Source of the DNA: JBJGXI01 sp045635475
GTDB taxonomy: Bacteria > Bacillota > Bacilli > Bacillales > Amphibacillaceae
NCBI RefSeq assembly: GCF_045635475.1
Contig: NZ_JBJGXI010000028.1
Coordinates: 4,916 to 68,915 of the forward strand
Direction of reading: 5' to 3'
DNA length: 64,000 nt
Positions 41,969 through 52,041 of this stretch are shown piece by piece (the first letter of the stretch is position 1; the number at the start of each line of letters is the position of its first letter). A program made the position numbers and the translations under genes. The notes beneath the pieces were generated by a model. It did no database searches. It saw only the letters and a list, made by a program, of their open reading frames with translations, and was not told the origin of the DNA.

Positions 41969-43645
41969 CTATTTTATTAAATACACTCTGGCTTCATAAG
42001 GTTTTAACTTTATTGATGATACATCTTTCTTATCCTGATGTTCATAATTACCAATTAGCAGTTGAGCTGAATCATAATTGATATGTTCAGGTGTTACAAA
42101 ATCTACAGTTTCTGCTGTAAAGTTACAGATTACTAACAGTCTTTCATCACCTAAAGTACGAGTATACGCATAAATCTTCTCATCATCCGCTAATAAGAGA
42201 TCATAGTTACCATAGACAATTATGTCATGTTCTTTTCTTAATTGAATTAGCTTTTTATAATAATGAAAAATAGAATCTTCATTTTCTACTGCTTCTTTAG
42301 CGTTGATTGTTTTGTAATTTGGGTTCACCTTCAACCATGGTGTTCCTGTTGTGAATCCTGCATTTTTACTATCATCCCACTGAACCGGAGTACGAGCGTT
42401 GTCACGGCCTTTCACATATATTGCTTCCATTACTTTTTGATGATCATCTCCGCCTTCGATTACTTTTTCACGGTACATATTTTGAATCTCAATGTCGTTA
42501 TATTCTTCAATCGACTCGAATTGAACATTCGTCATCCCGAGCTCTTCCCCTTGATAAATGTAAGGCGTTCCTTGCATCATATGAAGAAATGTCCCTAGCA
42601 TCTTTGCTGATTGATCATGATATTCCTTATCATTCCCAAAACGTGACACCATTCTCGGCTGATCATGGTTGTTTAGATACAAGCTATTCCAGCCTTCTCC
42701 TTCCAATTCCTTTTGCCACTTTGTCATAACTTCTTTCAGGTCTGCAAGCTTCCAAGGTTTTACATCCCATTTTCCACCTGGACCTGAATCAATATCCATA
42801 TGTTCAAACGTAAATATCATATTTAATTCTGTATCATCATAATTAGCGTATTTTTTTGCATCTTCTGTTGATGCACCAGGACTCTCACCTACGGTCATCA
42901 TGTCATACTTGGATAGTACTTCACGATTCATTTCCTGCAGGTATTCATGTACGCGAGGGCCATTCATGAAGAAATCGCCACCCCAGTCATACCTTTTTCC
43001 TCCTGGAGCACTTGGAAGTCCATCCGCTTTTGAGATCAAATTAATCACATCCATACGGAAGCCATCAACACCTTTATCTAACCACCATTTCATCATGTCA
43101 TAAACTTCTTGTCTTAATTTCGGGTTTTCCCAATTAAGATCAGGCTGCTTTTTACTGAATAAGTGAAGGAAATACTCATCTGTTGCCTTATCATATTGCC
43201 AAGCCGATCCACCGAAGAAAGATGTCCAGTTATTCGGTTCTTGATTATCATTACCTTTGCGCCAAATATAATAATCTCTGTATGGGTTATCTTTTGATTT
43301 TCTTGATTCCACAAACCAGTTGTGCTCATCAGAAGAGTGGTTTACTACGAGATCCATCATTAGCTTCATTTCACGCTGATGCAGTCCTTCGAGCAACTCT
43401 TCCAAATCTTCCATCGTTCCAAAGTCATCCATGACCGCTTGATAATCACTAATATCATAACCGTTATCATCATTTGGTGACTTGTACACAGGAGATAACC
43501 AGATAACATCAACACCTAAGTTTTGCAAGTAATCAAGTTTAGATGTAATCCCCTTCAAATCACCAATTCCGTCTCCATTGCTGTCTTTAAAGCTTCTTGG
43601 GTATACTTGATATACAACACTTTCTTTCCACCATTTTTTCTCCAT
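41969..43645 (-). CDS. GH13_31 oligo-1,6-glucosidase
   Basis: A 558-residue cytoplasmic enzyme (no signal peptide) splitting glucose from isomalto-oligosaccharides. Conserved GH13 regions: DLVVNHSS; GVDGFRMDVI with nucleophile Asp199; acid/base Glu254 in TVGES; and LNNHDQPR with Asp328. The residue after the nucleophile is Val200, the position known in this subfamily to favour alpha-1,6 over alpha-1,4 bonds (Thr/Ala in alpha-1,4 types). It begins 2 bp after the second binding-protein gene. It should act on oligosaccharides imported by the ABC system. Confidence 0.96.
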   Translation of the reverse strand: MEKKWWKESVVYQVYPRSFKDSNGDGIGDLKGITSKLDYLQNLGVDVIWLSPVYKSPNDDNGYDISDYQAVMDDFGTMEDLEELLEGLHQREMKLMMDLVVNHSSDEHNWFVESRKSKDNPYRDYYIWRKGNDNQEPNNWTSFFGGSAWQYDKATDEYFLHLFSKKQPDLNWENPKLRQEVYDMMKWWLDKGVDGFRMDVINLISKADGLPSAPGGKRYDWGGDFFMNGPRVHEYLQEMNREVLSKYDMMTVGESPGASTEDAKKYANYDDTELNMIFTFEHMDIDSGPGGKWDVKPWKLADLKEVMTKWQKELEGEGWNSLYLNNHDQPRMVSRFGNDKEYHDQSAKMLGTFLHMMQGTPYIYQGEELGMTNVQFESIEEYNDIEIQNMYREKVIEGGDDHQKVMEAIYVKGRDNARTPVQWDDSKNAGFTTGTPWLKVNPNYKTINAKEAVENEDSIFHYYKKLIQLRKEHDIIVYGNYDLLLADDEKIYAYTRTLGDERLLVICNFTAETVDFVTPEHINYDSAQLLIGNYEHQDKKDVSSIKLKPYEARVYLIK

Positions 43646-43647
43646 TT

Positions 43648-44928
43648 TTATCTTCCTTTCTCTTTTTGCAATATTTCATCCATTTCTTTTGCGGCTTTTG
43701 AAAGACCAAGTTCGACGCTGATTTTCTCAGTCAATATTTGTTTTAAATAATTAATATAGATTTCTTGAATTTGACTCCACTCTGCAAGAGGAGGACGTGG
43801 CATGGCTTCATCCATACCTGCCACATAAGCCTCATAATAAGGGTATTTTTCATGAAATAGAGATAAATCAACATTCTTATTGGATGGTATTAACCCTGTA
43901 TTCGCCAGATAAGTTTGCGGTGTAATGCTTGTCATCCAGTTTACAAAAGTCCATGATGCTTCCAGGTGCTCCGTACCTTTTGTGATTACTAAGCTTTCGC
44001 CACCCAATACGGCCCTTTTACCATCTGTTATTGGGAAAGGCGATGACATTGTCAGTTCATTGATAAAGTTAATTTTTTCTAACGTGTTTACACTGTAGAA
44101 CCATGGACCTTCGTCAATCATGAAATAGGTTTTATCCAGCACACCTTCCCAAGTGTTCGGATTGTCGAAAAGATTCGGGGTGAAATTCCCATTTTTATAA
44201 AGACTTAAGAACTTTTTTACAGCCTTTATACTTGCATCACTATCCAAATATCCACTAGCTCTAGTATTCGTTGGGTCAAGCAGTACGCCACCTAGCCCGT
44301 TGAAATAATGGTAAGTTTCCCATGGACTTAGATCATCTACTCCAATAACAAAATCGTTTTTTACAACTATATCGATCAGTTCTTCCATCGTTTCTGGAAG
44401 TTCCTTTATATTCGCTGTTTCAAGCAGCTTTTTATTATAAAGTGCTACTTTCGTATTCGTGTTCAAAGGAACACCATAGTACTTTCCTTGATAAAGGTTG
44501 GCTTGTAGAGGACCATCATATAAATTGTCCTTAATGTTATTAAATTCATTAAGGCTACTGACTGGATACAATAAATCTAGTTGAGCGAATTTAGGTAGCC
44601 AGGCAATATCCATACGAACAACATCGGGCGGGTTGTTCGTTGATGCCCTTGCAATTATTGCTGACCTTAACTCCTCGTTATACGCCTGACGAACTGGTGT
44701 CACCTCAATCGATGAAAACTCTTTCTCAAAGGCAGGAATAATATAATTATTAAATATATTCGTTTCTTCTTCACTAAACGTATGCCAGATGATAACTTCT
44801 TCTTTCACATCCGGATTATCCGATAACCTCATTGGCTTTCCGTCAATAATGGACTGATCCTTACAACTTGTTATTGAAAAGAGAGAAAACACCAACAAAA
44901 TTAATATACCTAATCTTACATGTCCCAT
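43648..44928 (-). CDS. Second sugar-binding lipoprotein, family 1, next to YesMN
   Basis: A 426-residue extracellular solute-binding protein (lipobox ITSC, Cys22) of the maltose/multiple-sugar type. It contains EEVIIWHTFSEEETNIFNNYIIPAFEKEF, PPDVVRMDIAWLPKFAQLDLLYPV and the KYYGVPLNTNTKVALYNKKLLE segment. It is clearly related to the first binding protein at 52042-53367, sharing the same NTNTK and PRPxLxxWSxI regions. It has no permease beside it; the kinase and regulator genes come directly before it. It may serve as a sensing partner for the kinase or as an extra receptor for the shared permeases. Confidence 0.9.
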   Translation of the reverse strand: MGHVRLGILILLVFSLFSITSCKDQSIIDGKPMRLSDNPDVKEEVIIWHTFSEEETNIFNNYIIPAFEKEFSSIEVTPVRQAYNEELRSAIIARASTNNPPDVVRMDIAWLPKFAQLDLLYPVSSLNEFNNIKDNLYDGPLQANLYQGKYYGVPLNTNTKVALYNKKLLETANIKELPETMEELIDIVVKNDFVIGVDDLSPWETYHYFNGLGGVLLDPTNTRASGYLDSDASIKAVKKFLSLYKNGNFTPNLFDNPNTWEGVLDKTYFMIDEGPWFYSVNTLEKINFINELTMSSPFPITDGKRAVLGGESLVITKGTEHLEASWTFVNWMTSITPQTYLANTGLIPSNKNVDLSLFHEKYPYYEAYVAGMDEAMPRPPLAEWSQIQEIYINYLKQILTEKISVELGLSKAAKEMDEILQKEKGR

Positions 44929-44939
44929 ATTATCCCTAC

Positions 44940-46469
44940 CTATTTTTGATATTCCGTTCGATAATCAACTGGCGTGTATCCTGTTACTTTTTTGAACAAC
45001 TTGCTAAAATATTTCACGTCATTAAAGCCAGATTCTCTCGCAACTTCATATACTTTTAACGATGTACGAGCCAATAACTCTTCAGCTTTTTTTATTCGAA
45101 GGTCGATGACATAATCAATAAAGTTCACATCACTAAAACGTTTAAACAAAATACTAAAGTAATTTCGACTTATATGAATGTGATCAGCAACCATTTGTAA
45201 AGTAAGTGCTTGCGTGTACTTCTGATGAATATACTCCATAGCTTGATCCATCAAATCATTATCCACATATGGTTTATTATTCTGATTAACAATTAACTGT
45301 TCACAATCCGCAATATGAACTAATAGTGAGGAATATAACCTCTCAAGTGTTTCTGTTTTTTTAAGGTCAGTGCATTTATCTAGCACTAAAGACGGCTCCA
45401 GTTTATTGTAGAACAAGTTAGATAAGATATCTGTTGCTTCCTGCTGAATATGAGCGGGTTCCATCATTTCCTGCTTCCACTGCTCATACCTTGCTTTAAT
45501 AAACTCTTTTACTTTTTTCTGATCATACGGAATTAAAAATTGTTTTAACTGTTTTGCATCTAACCGTTTAAAGCTTCGCTCATTATCCGATTCATATTTA
45601 AAAATGTTTTGTTCCGGATGGAAAAATCGCTTCTTAAATGCTGTCAGACATAGTTGATAACCCTTTGTTATTTCATTTAACTGAGAAATGAAAGTATAAC
45701 TGAAAGAAATATTTAAATTCACTTCCTTCATTACATGTTTTTCCAGCCGGCCAATCTCCTTCTCGATATCCTCAACGGACTTTAATAAAAAGAGAATTTC
45801 CGTTTCACCAATAATTAAGCAAACACCTTCCGCATATCCTTTATAAAATCGTTCTTGAATCTCCTCTAGAACAAAGTTTTTATACAGGCCACCAAAGTCT
45901 TCTTCTGCTTCCTCGACATCAATGACCTTGGCATAGATTACTGTAAAGGAGCCTGACATCCAACTATCTATCAGTTCTAAGTCCTCTGTACCGTGGAGAA
46001 TAACCTTTTTTAATTTTTGTTCTAAGTTTTTTCTGTTTAGTGCATCCTCTGTTTGATCAAAAAGTGATAATTTTGTATGAATATCTTTCTCTTCATTTAT
46101 TTTCTTTACACACTTTCTAATTAATTGCAAAAATTCTTCAGGCTCTAATGTCGGCTTCAACACGTAGTCCATTGCCCCGTGGCGCAAGCCCTCTTGAACA
46201 TATTGAAAATCATTGTAACTGCTAACTATTATAACCTTTAAATTCGGAAGCCTTTCTAAGGCCTTCTTCATTAATGTTATTCCATCCATAATTGGCATTT
46301 TGATATCTGTGATTAAAATATCTATATGGTTTTCTTCGATAACTTTTAAAGCTTCCTCGCCGTTTGGATAATCACCTAATAAATGCAAACCTTCTTCATC
46401 CCAATTTACGGAGGCTTTTAAACCAAATCTTATGACAGGCTCATCATCAACAATGATCACATTACTCAT
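44940..46469 (-). CDS. YesN-type response regulator of the dextran locus
   Basis: A 509-residue regulator. The receiver has Asp8/Asp9 and phospho-acceptor Asp55 in ILITDIKMPIMDG. After a long linker the C-terminal AraC double HTH shows QMVADHIHISRNYFSILFKR and ARESGFNDVKYFSKLFKKVTGYTPVDYR. It overlaps the kinase gene by 8 bp. It should activate the locus when the kinase senses extracellular oligosaccharide. No obvious shared operator was found by eye. Confidence 0.93.
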   Translation of the reverse strand: MSNVIIVDDEPVIRFGLKASVNWDEEGLHLLGDYPNGEEALKVIEENHIDILITDIKMPIMDGITLMKKALERLPNLKVIIVSSYNDFQYVQEGLRHGAMDYVLKPTLEPEEFLQLIRKCVKKINEEKDIHTKLSLFDQTEDALNRKNLEQKLKKVILHGTEDLELIDSWMSGSFTVIYAKVIDVEEAEEDFGGLYKNFVLEEIQERFYKGYAEGVCLIIGETEILFLLKSVEDIEKEIGRLEKHVMKEVNLNISFSYTFISQLNEITKGYQLCLTAFKKRFFHPEQNIFKYESDNERSFKRLDAKQLKQFLIPYDQKKVKEFIKARYEQWKQEMMEPAHIQQEATDILSNLFYNKLEPSLVLDKCTDLKKTETLERLYSSLLVHIADCEQLIVNQNNKPYVDNDLMDQAMEYIHQKYTQALTLQMVADHIHISRNYFSILFKRFSDVNFIDYVIDLRIKKAEELLARTSLKVYEVARESGFNDVKYFSKLFKKVTGYTPVDYRTEYQK

Positions 46470-48252
46470 GGTCCCACCTCTGTTTTTTTGGTATCAAAAT
46501 AATCTTTACCATTGTTCCACCAGCGTTACTGTAAATATTAACCGTGGAGTCTGGAGAATAATAAAGGTCGATTGACTCAAACACATGTAATAACCCTATT
46601 CCCACTATAGATTTATCCTGTTTTGACTCTGTTATGATTTGCTCAATTCGTTCTTCTTTCATTCCAATTCCATTATCATAAACCGACAACTCTATACCCT
46701 CTGCTAATTGTCGTCCATATATTTCAATCTTACCTGTGTTGGCTGTTGGAACTATTCCATGAAAAATCGCATTCTCAACTATTGGCTGCAGTAACATTTG
46801 CGGGATTTTATAATCTGCAACACCAGCATCTATTTTCACATTTAGATGAAAAGATTGTTCATAGCGTATTTCTAATAGCTCAATGAACTTTTTCACAAAA
46901 TCAATTTCTTCATCAACTGTTACAAATGTTCCTTTTTTACCCATGTTGGCTTCAAGTAAACGGCTTAATGCAACTAATGCTGAGTTTGCACGGTCATATT
47001 GGTTAAATTTAACGAGCCATCGAATTGTACTCAGAGAATTAAACAGAAAGTGCGGATTAATACGATGCTTAACTGCACGCAAATCTGCATCTCTTTTTTG
47101 TATTTGTTCTTTTTTAACTTGATCCATTAACTGCTCTACTTGCTGCGTCATAACATTAAATTGATTACTCATCATGCCAATTTCATCTGAAGTATCGACA
47201 CTTGTTCGTGCTTTAAAATTACCTTCCCCCACAAGCTTCATCTGGTTAGTCAGCACTTTAATTGGCTTGGTTACTCGTGTTGCGACAACAAATCCGATGA
47301 TTATTACTATCGCAGCGAGTATTGTAGAAGTGAAAACCGATGTTCTTTGAATTTTTGATAACTCACCAGTAATTTCATCAACCGGAACTACTCCTATAAT
47401 CGTCCACCCATTTGTAAGCGGTTGTTTTACTCCATAGTGCTTAATCCCTTTTTCCTCGTATTCGAATTCCAATGCGTCACTATTTAATACGTATTGAGAC
47501 AATGCAGGATTAGAGATGGTTTTGTTGATATTTTCAATTACAGGGTCAATCATAATTTCACCTTGATTATTTACAACAAAAAACCTTCCTGTTTTCCCAA
47601 GTGTAATAGTTTTTATTTTTTCAAGGATAGCATTTCCATCAAGATATACTTGGATATAGGAAAGGTCACTTAAATCATCGAAATCCTGCATGGTTCTAGT
47701 TATTGGCAATACGTACTCTGTTGCCTCACCCGCTCCACTAAAGCGCTCAAATTGAAGCCCTTCCCAAACTAATTTGCCATCTTGTTCTTTAGCTCCAGCT
47801 ACCCAACTTAAATTTTCAAACTTGTATTGAGAAAGCTTATGTTCAGAAAAAGTTCCGCTTCCCCAGCTCTTACCACTTTCTCTTAAAATGTATATATAAC
47901 GCACAAAAGAGTTGGAATATACTGTGGAATTTAATAAGGAGGTTATATAGTCATTATTTTGTTCTCTGGATGCATAAGATGCTTCTCCTTCTATGTCCTG
48001 CTCAACAATGTCCTGAATCGTTTCGTTACTGTATACAAGATTTGAAGTGTCACTACCAACCGAAAATATATAAGAAAGGGAATCTGCTGCTTGTCTTGCA
48101 ATTTGCAGCGATGATTCTCTTACATTTTCTTTAATCACGTTCGATGATGAAACATAATAAAAAATACTATTAAAAATACTCGGGATTAAACTGACAATTA
48201 AAATAACTAATACAATTTTGGTAGCAAATCGATTACCTAATAGTTTTTTCAT
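46462..48252 (-). CDS. YesM-type sensor histidine kinase of the dextran locus
   Basis: A 596-residue membrane kinase: helix 11-33, a large extracellular dCache-like sensor (about 34-300) including TGRFFVVNNQGEIMIDP, helix 305-325, HAMP, and phospho-acceptor His401 in RINPHFLFNSLSTIRWL. ATP-binding motifs are ENAIFHG, YDNGIGM and GIGLLHV. It lies 61 bp after the first GH66 gene, so signal sensing is embedded in the catabolic operon. Ligand is inferred to be isomalto-oligosaccharide, directly or through a binding protein. Confidence 0.92.
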   Translation of the reverse strand: MKKLLGNRFATKIVLVILIVSLIPSIFNSIFYYVSSSNVIKENVRESSLQIARQAADSLSYIFSVGSDTSNLVYSNETIQDIVEQDIEGEASYASREQNNDYITSLLNSTVYSNSFVRYIYILRESGKSWGSGTFSEHKLSQYKFENLSWVAGAKEQDGKLVWEGLQFERFSGAGEATEYVLPITRTMQDFDDLSDLSYIQVYLDGNAILEKIKTITLGKTGRFFVVNNQGEIMIDPVIENINKTISNPALSQYVLNSDALEFEYEEKGIKHYGVKQPLTNGWTIIGVVPVDEITGELSKIQRTSVFTSTILAAIVIIIGFVVATRVTKPIKVLTNQMKLVGEGNFKARTSVDTSDEIGMMSNQFNVMTQQVEQLMDQVKKEQIQKRDADLRAVKHRINPHFLFNSLSTIRWLVKFNQYDRANSALVALSRLLEANMGKKGTFVTVDEEIDFVKKFIELLEIRYEQSFHLNVKIDAGVADYKIPQMLLQPIVENAIFHGIVPTANTGKIEIYGRQLAEGIELSVYDNGIGMKEERIEQIITESKQDKSIVGIGLLHVFESIDLYYSPDSTVNIYSNAGGTMVKIILIPKKQRWDHE

Positions 48253-48313
48253 TGTTGTTTAATCCCCTTTTATACACTGTATTACAGCTCTTTCTTTTTA
48301 AAATTCCATCTTA

Positions 48314-50098
48314 TTATTTGTACTCTATTACAACCATATTCCAATATTTTAATGATGGTAAGTTAAATGATACACTATTTCCTTCTTGCTCGAAGTCGAG
48401 TGCAACGCTTGAGCCATTGTAACCATCTGGAGTTGCCATCCATACGTTAGCAACTTCTTTGTCAGTTGACATAGTAACTGAAATGTTTTCCAACAACTCT
48501 GGTTCAGGTTGTGTTCCGTTCGTATCTTTCCACTCCATTGAATTCACATCTGAATAGTTTAAAAAGTGTAAAATCTCTTTATTATCTTTTTGCTTTGCGA
48601 AATACCATACCGCACCTTGCTGCGCTTCATTTGTAAAGGTTACCATACTGTCCGATGTTACTTCTTTTTCTATTTCTACTGCACCATCACGAAGTAAGTT
48701 TTGGTAAGCAACCATAAAATCATAATAACGAATCAACTCCGCACGAAGCTCATCTGTAATCTCTAATGTTTTATGAGGGAAATATTCTTTAGAAAGCATA
48801 TTTTCACCTAATTCTAAGTGTGCGCCTCCTGCAGCAAAGATCGTTGCATTCGTATATAAAATACCTGGTGTATTAAAATACCCTCTTGAATCAGATAAAT
48901 CATAGTTCATATATGCAGCGAGTACAGTATTTAGCTCGCCATTACTGTATTCCCAGTTATTATCAATCACATGTTTTAAATCTTGATACAAAGGTTCATC
49001 CCATGATTCTGTATATAAAAACTCTACAGGAGATTTTGCAATTTCCTGTTGACCATACTGTGACACAGCATTAAGGACTAGGTCAACATCTAGTGTTTCT
49101 TTTGCATTTTCTAAGAATGGACGATATGTTTGAGCCAGATTAATAGGTGTACCGTTAGCCGTCCATAAAGGCGAACGATCTCCTAATTGGTCTACATGCC
49201 AACCATCGAACCCTAACTTATCAAATACTTCTTTTTGTGATTCAAAAATTGCCTCTTGCCAATTCGCGTTTCCTGGGTTAAACAATTGAATGTCATAAGC
49301 CCATAAAGTCGGAAGGGGATGGACATCTTGTTGATTTCCATTTTGATCCTTGAATAAGCCCCACTCTTTTTTGATTCCATACTGTTCATAATCCTCACTT
49401 GCGCCAAACAATAAATTGTAATTCATAGCTTTCATGTTTTTTTCATGCGCAAGATTAATATAATTTTGCACTGTATCTCGATATACAATACGATTAGCAA
49501 TATCTTTCCACTCTGAAGCTACTTCACCATTTTCAGTTTTCACTGGTTTTTCATGATACCATTGCCAGTCATAAAACTGAATTCCATTGATGTGGAAACG
49601 ATTTAAATTATCGATAACAGCTTTTTGTTCGGCCTCATCTTGCACATAATAATCAGCTAAATAACCGTACCTAGGGAATTTCCCCCAATCTGATGACACG
49701 TCGACACCTATGTTCAAATGGTCAACTACTTCATTCGATTTTACTAGAAATACCTCAGCCAAATAGCCTGTAAAATCATCTTCTCCAGGTGTCCATTTCC
49801 ATGTAATTTCATTTTGATTTTTGAGTTCCACATTTTGTTCAGCTACTACTTCGTTTAAATGCTTGTACTGTACAAATACTTTCCCTTTTACTTCTTCTGT
49901 TAGAGAAAGCGTAAAATTCACTGTGTCTCCAGGTTCGTATTTTGCTAAATCAGTTGTAACTTCACCTAGCCACTTACCCTGTTCAATAGTATCCGCCGTA
50001 ACTGATAACTCTACGTCTTCGGCTTCTGTACAACCAACTAGTAGAAAAAATACAAATAGCGATCCAATTATGAATATATGTTGCCTGATATTTTTCAT
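48314..50098 (-). CDS. GH66 dextranase, lipoprotein (paralogue 1)
   Basis: A 594-residue alpha-1,6-glucan endo-hydrolase. Lipobox LLVGC (Cys23); Ig-like N-domain (about 42-130); GH66 barrel with FPRYGYLADYY, NGIQFYDWQ, nucleophile Asp303 in DGWHVDQLG and acid/base Glu364 in FLYTESWD; C-terminal beta-sandwich. There is no inserted CBM35, unlike cycloisomaltooligosaccharide glucanotransferases. It follows the permease gene by 24 bp, so hydrolysis and import are encoded together. Being a lipoprotein, it would cut dextran at the cell surface next to the binding protein. Confidence 0.94.
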   Translation of the reverse strand: MKNIRQHIFIIGSLFVFFLLVGCTEAEDVELSVTADTIEQGKWLGEVTTDLAKYEPGDTVNFTLSLTEEVKGKVFVQYKHLNEVVAEQNVELKNQNEITWKWTPGEDDFTGYLAEVFLVKSNEVVDHLNIGVDVSSDWGKFPRYGYLADYYVQDEAEQKAVIDNLNRFHINGIQFYDWQWYHEKPVKTENGEVASEWKDIANRIVYRDTVQNYINLAHEKNMKAMNYNLLFGASEDYEQYGIKKEWGLFKDQNGNQQDVHPLPTLWAYDIQLFNPGNANWQEAIFESQKEVFDKLGFDGWHVDQLGDRSPLWTANGTPINLAQTYRPFLENAKETLDVDLVLNAVSQYGQQEIAKSPVEFLYTESWDEPLYQDLKHVIDNNWEYSNGELNTVLAAYMNYDLSDSRGYFNTPGILYTNATIFAAGGAHLELGENMLSKEYFPHKTLEITDELRAELIRYYDFMVAYQNLLRDGAVEIEKEVTSDSMVTFTNEAQQGAVWYFAKQKDNKEILHFLNYSDVNSMEWKDTNGTQPEPELLENISVTMSTDKEVANVWMATPDGYNGSSVALDFEQEGNSVSFNLPSLKYWNMVVIEYK

Positions 50099-50122
50099 CT
50101 CCTTGCTCCTTCTCTTTTATTT

Positions 50123-50962
50123 CTATCCTTTTAATGCTCCGTCTGATCCACCACTTTGAACAAAACGTTTCTGGAATATAATATAAATTACAACAACTGG
50201 TAGAATTGCAATTAGTGATGCCGCAAATACTAATGCCCAGTTACTAGCGTGTTGTCCTTGGAACATCATCAACTGTATCGGAAGCGTACGTAATGCTTCC
50301 TCTTTTATTATTGTTAATGCTACAAAGTATTCATCCCATGTCCCCTGGAACGAAAAAATCGCCATTGTAGCAAGTGCTGGTTTGGAGAGTGGTAAATAAA
50401 TATGCCAAAAAATTCTCCAGTTTCCACCACCATCAATGATTACTGATTCTTCTAAATCTTTTGGCACAGTTTCAAAGAATCCACGTAAGAAAAAGGTTGA
50501 ACCTACAACCCCTCCACCGATATAAATTAACCACAGACCCAGATAGGTATTGACCAAACCAAGATTTTGAATAACGGTAAACTGTGGAACAATCGCTAAT
50601 ACGAGTGGAATCATCATCGTAAACAAAAACGCTCTAAATAAAAATTCTTTCCCCGGAAATTCAAAGCGAACAAAAGCATATGCTGTCAAAGATCCAAGAA
50701 ATAAACCACCTACCATAGCTACACCGGCAACAAGGACACTATTTAAGAAGTATCGGTAAAAGTGATACTCGTTCCATACCAGGTCATAATTTTCTAAGTT
50801 AGGTGTTACAGAGAATACCTCGCCTGGTTTCGGTAGTACATATGCACTCGTAAAAAATGTAGTTAGAATCATATAAATAAACGGAAAGATAAAGATGACT
50901 ACTCCTAAAATCAAGATGGCGTAAACAACTATTTTCCAAAAAATATCTGACTTTTTATTCAT
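50123..50962 (-). CDS. Sugar ABC permease, MalG-like
   Basis: A 279-residue membrane subunit with six helices and the EAA-loop motif (DGGGNWRIFWHIYLPLSKPALATMAIFSF), of the carbohydrate uptake transporter-1 family. It pairs with the MalF-like permease 26 bp upstream. Imports the sugar delivered by the adjacent binding protein, probably isomalto-oligosaccharides. No ATPase is encoded nearby; a general MsmX-type ATPase must serve it. Confidence 0.94.
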   Translation of the reverse strand: MNKKSDIFWKIVVYAILILGVVIFIFPFIYMILTTFFTSAYVLPKPGEVFSVTPNLENYDLVWNEYHFYRYFLNSVLVAGVAMVGGLFLGSLTAYAFVRFEFPGKEFLFRAFLFTMMIPLVLAIVPQFTVIQNLGLVNTYLGLWLIYIGGGVVGSTFFLRGFFETVPKDLEESVIIDGGGNWRIFWHIYLPLSKPALATMAIFSFQGTWDEYFVALTIIKEEALRTLPIQLMMFQGQHASNWALVFAASLIAILPVVVIYIIFQKRFVQSGGSDGALKG

Positions 50963-50988
50963 TTGTCTCCCTCCTTTTTAACTGAATT

Positions 50989-51945
50989 TTAATAAAATCT
51001 CTGCTTTCCAATCTTCTTCTGTTGCGACCATGTTAAGGCAAATATTGCAAGCCCCATCATCACACCTAATGCAGATGAATAGCCAAAATTAAAGTTATCA
51101 AATGCTTGCGTATAAATCATACTTTGTAGCACTTCCGTTTGATTCATCGGTCCACCGCCAGTTACGAAGTATACTTGCGGGAAGATATTAAATGCACCCA
51201 TAACCAACTGAATAATTACGAAAATGGAAATAGGTGTTACCATTGGGATGGTGATGTGGCGGAATAACTGTATGCCTGTTGCCCCATCAATCTCAGCCGC
51301 TTCATACAAAGACTTTGGTATACCTTGTAATGCGGCCAAGTAAATTATCACTGCCCAACCGACTGTTTTCCAAATGTGCAACGTCCAGATCACAAACATG
51401 GCCGTCCATTGATTACCTAACCAGTTTATCGGCTCTTCAATGACACCTAGCTTTGAGAATAGTAAATAGTTAATGAAACCAGCATCACCTGATGCAAATA
51501 AATAACGAAACAAGAACGCTACTACAATCCATGAAGTAATAATCGGTACATAATACAAAGTTCGGAATGTAATCTTAAACTTGATGAATTTTAAATTAAT
51601 TAACACTGCGAAAAATAAACCTAAAAACCAATTAATTGGCACCGTAACAATTGTATTTAAAATGGTATTTCGCACCGCATATCTGAACTGTTCTTCTTCA
51701 AACGCCTTCAAATAGTTTTCAAACCCAACCCAAGGACTCTCTGCTCCCGGCATAATGTTGTAGTCTTGAAAACTCATTATTACACCTTTAAATAAAGGAT
51801 ATATAACGAATATACCAGTTCCAATCAAACCTAATATTAAGAATGGAAATACCTCTTTCCATTGCTTCAATCCTTTTTTAAAACCGACTTTATCTTTTCT
51901 GACTTTCGGCTTTTTTTCTTTTGAGTGATTACTAGGTTTACTCAT
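50989..51945 (-). CDS. Sugar ABC permease, MalF-like
   Basis: A 318-residue membrane subunit with six helices after a very basic N-terminus (SKEKKPKVRKDKVGFKKG). The EAA loop is EAAEIDGATGIQLFRHITIPMVTPI. I chose ATG 51945, which has AAAGGAG upstream; an earlier ATG at 51975 lies in the hairpin region. It follows the binding-protein gene, from which it is separated by a hairpin, and forms a heterodimer with the MalG-like subunit. Confidence 0.94.
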   Translation of the reverse strand: MSKPSNHSKEKKPKVRKDKVGFKKGLKQWKEVFPFLILGLIGTGIFVIYPLFKGVIMSFQDYNIMPGAESPWVGFENYLKAFEEEQFRYAVRNTILNTIVTVPINWFLGLFFAVLINLKFIKFKITFRTLYYVPIITSWIVVAFLFRYLFASGDAGFINYLLFSKLGVIEEPINWLGNQWTAMFVIWTLHIWKTVGWAVIIYLAALQGIPKSLYEAAEIDGATGIQLFRHITIPMVTPISIFVIIQLVMGAFNIFPQVYFVTGGGPMNQTEVLQSMIYTQAFDNFNFGYSSALGVMMGLAIFALTWSQQKKIGKQRFY

Positions 51946-51980
51946 GCGCTTCACTCCTTTGACTTTAGTGGTCATTAGTA

Positions 51981-52018
51981 GGAAAGAACACTCCCGATAG
52001 TTGTGAAGTGTTCTTTCC
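51981..52018 (-). other. Intercistronic hairpin after the binding-protein gene
   Basis: GGAAAGAACACT (51981-51992) pairs perfectly with AGTGTTCTTTCC (52007-52018); no U-tract follows on the minus strand. It probably protects the upstream mRNA or gives partial termination, allowing more binding protein than permease. Confidence 0.75.
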
Positions 52019-52041
52019 TCTTTTAGCTGTAAGGATTTTAA

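Noticed and set aside
39968..50098. GH66 proteins as cycloisomaltooligosaccharide glucanotransferases
   Set aside because: Length and continuity of the barrel show no inserted CBM35; dextranase is the simpler call, though products were not testable here.
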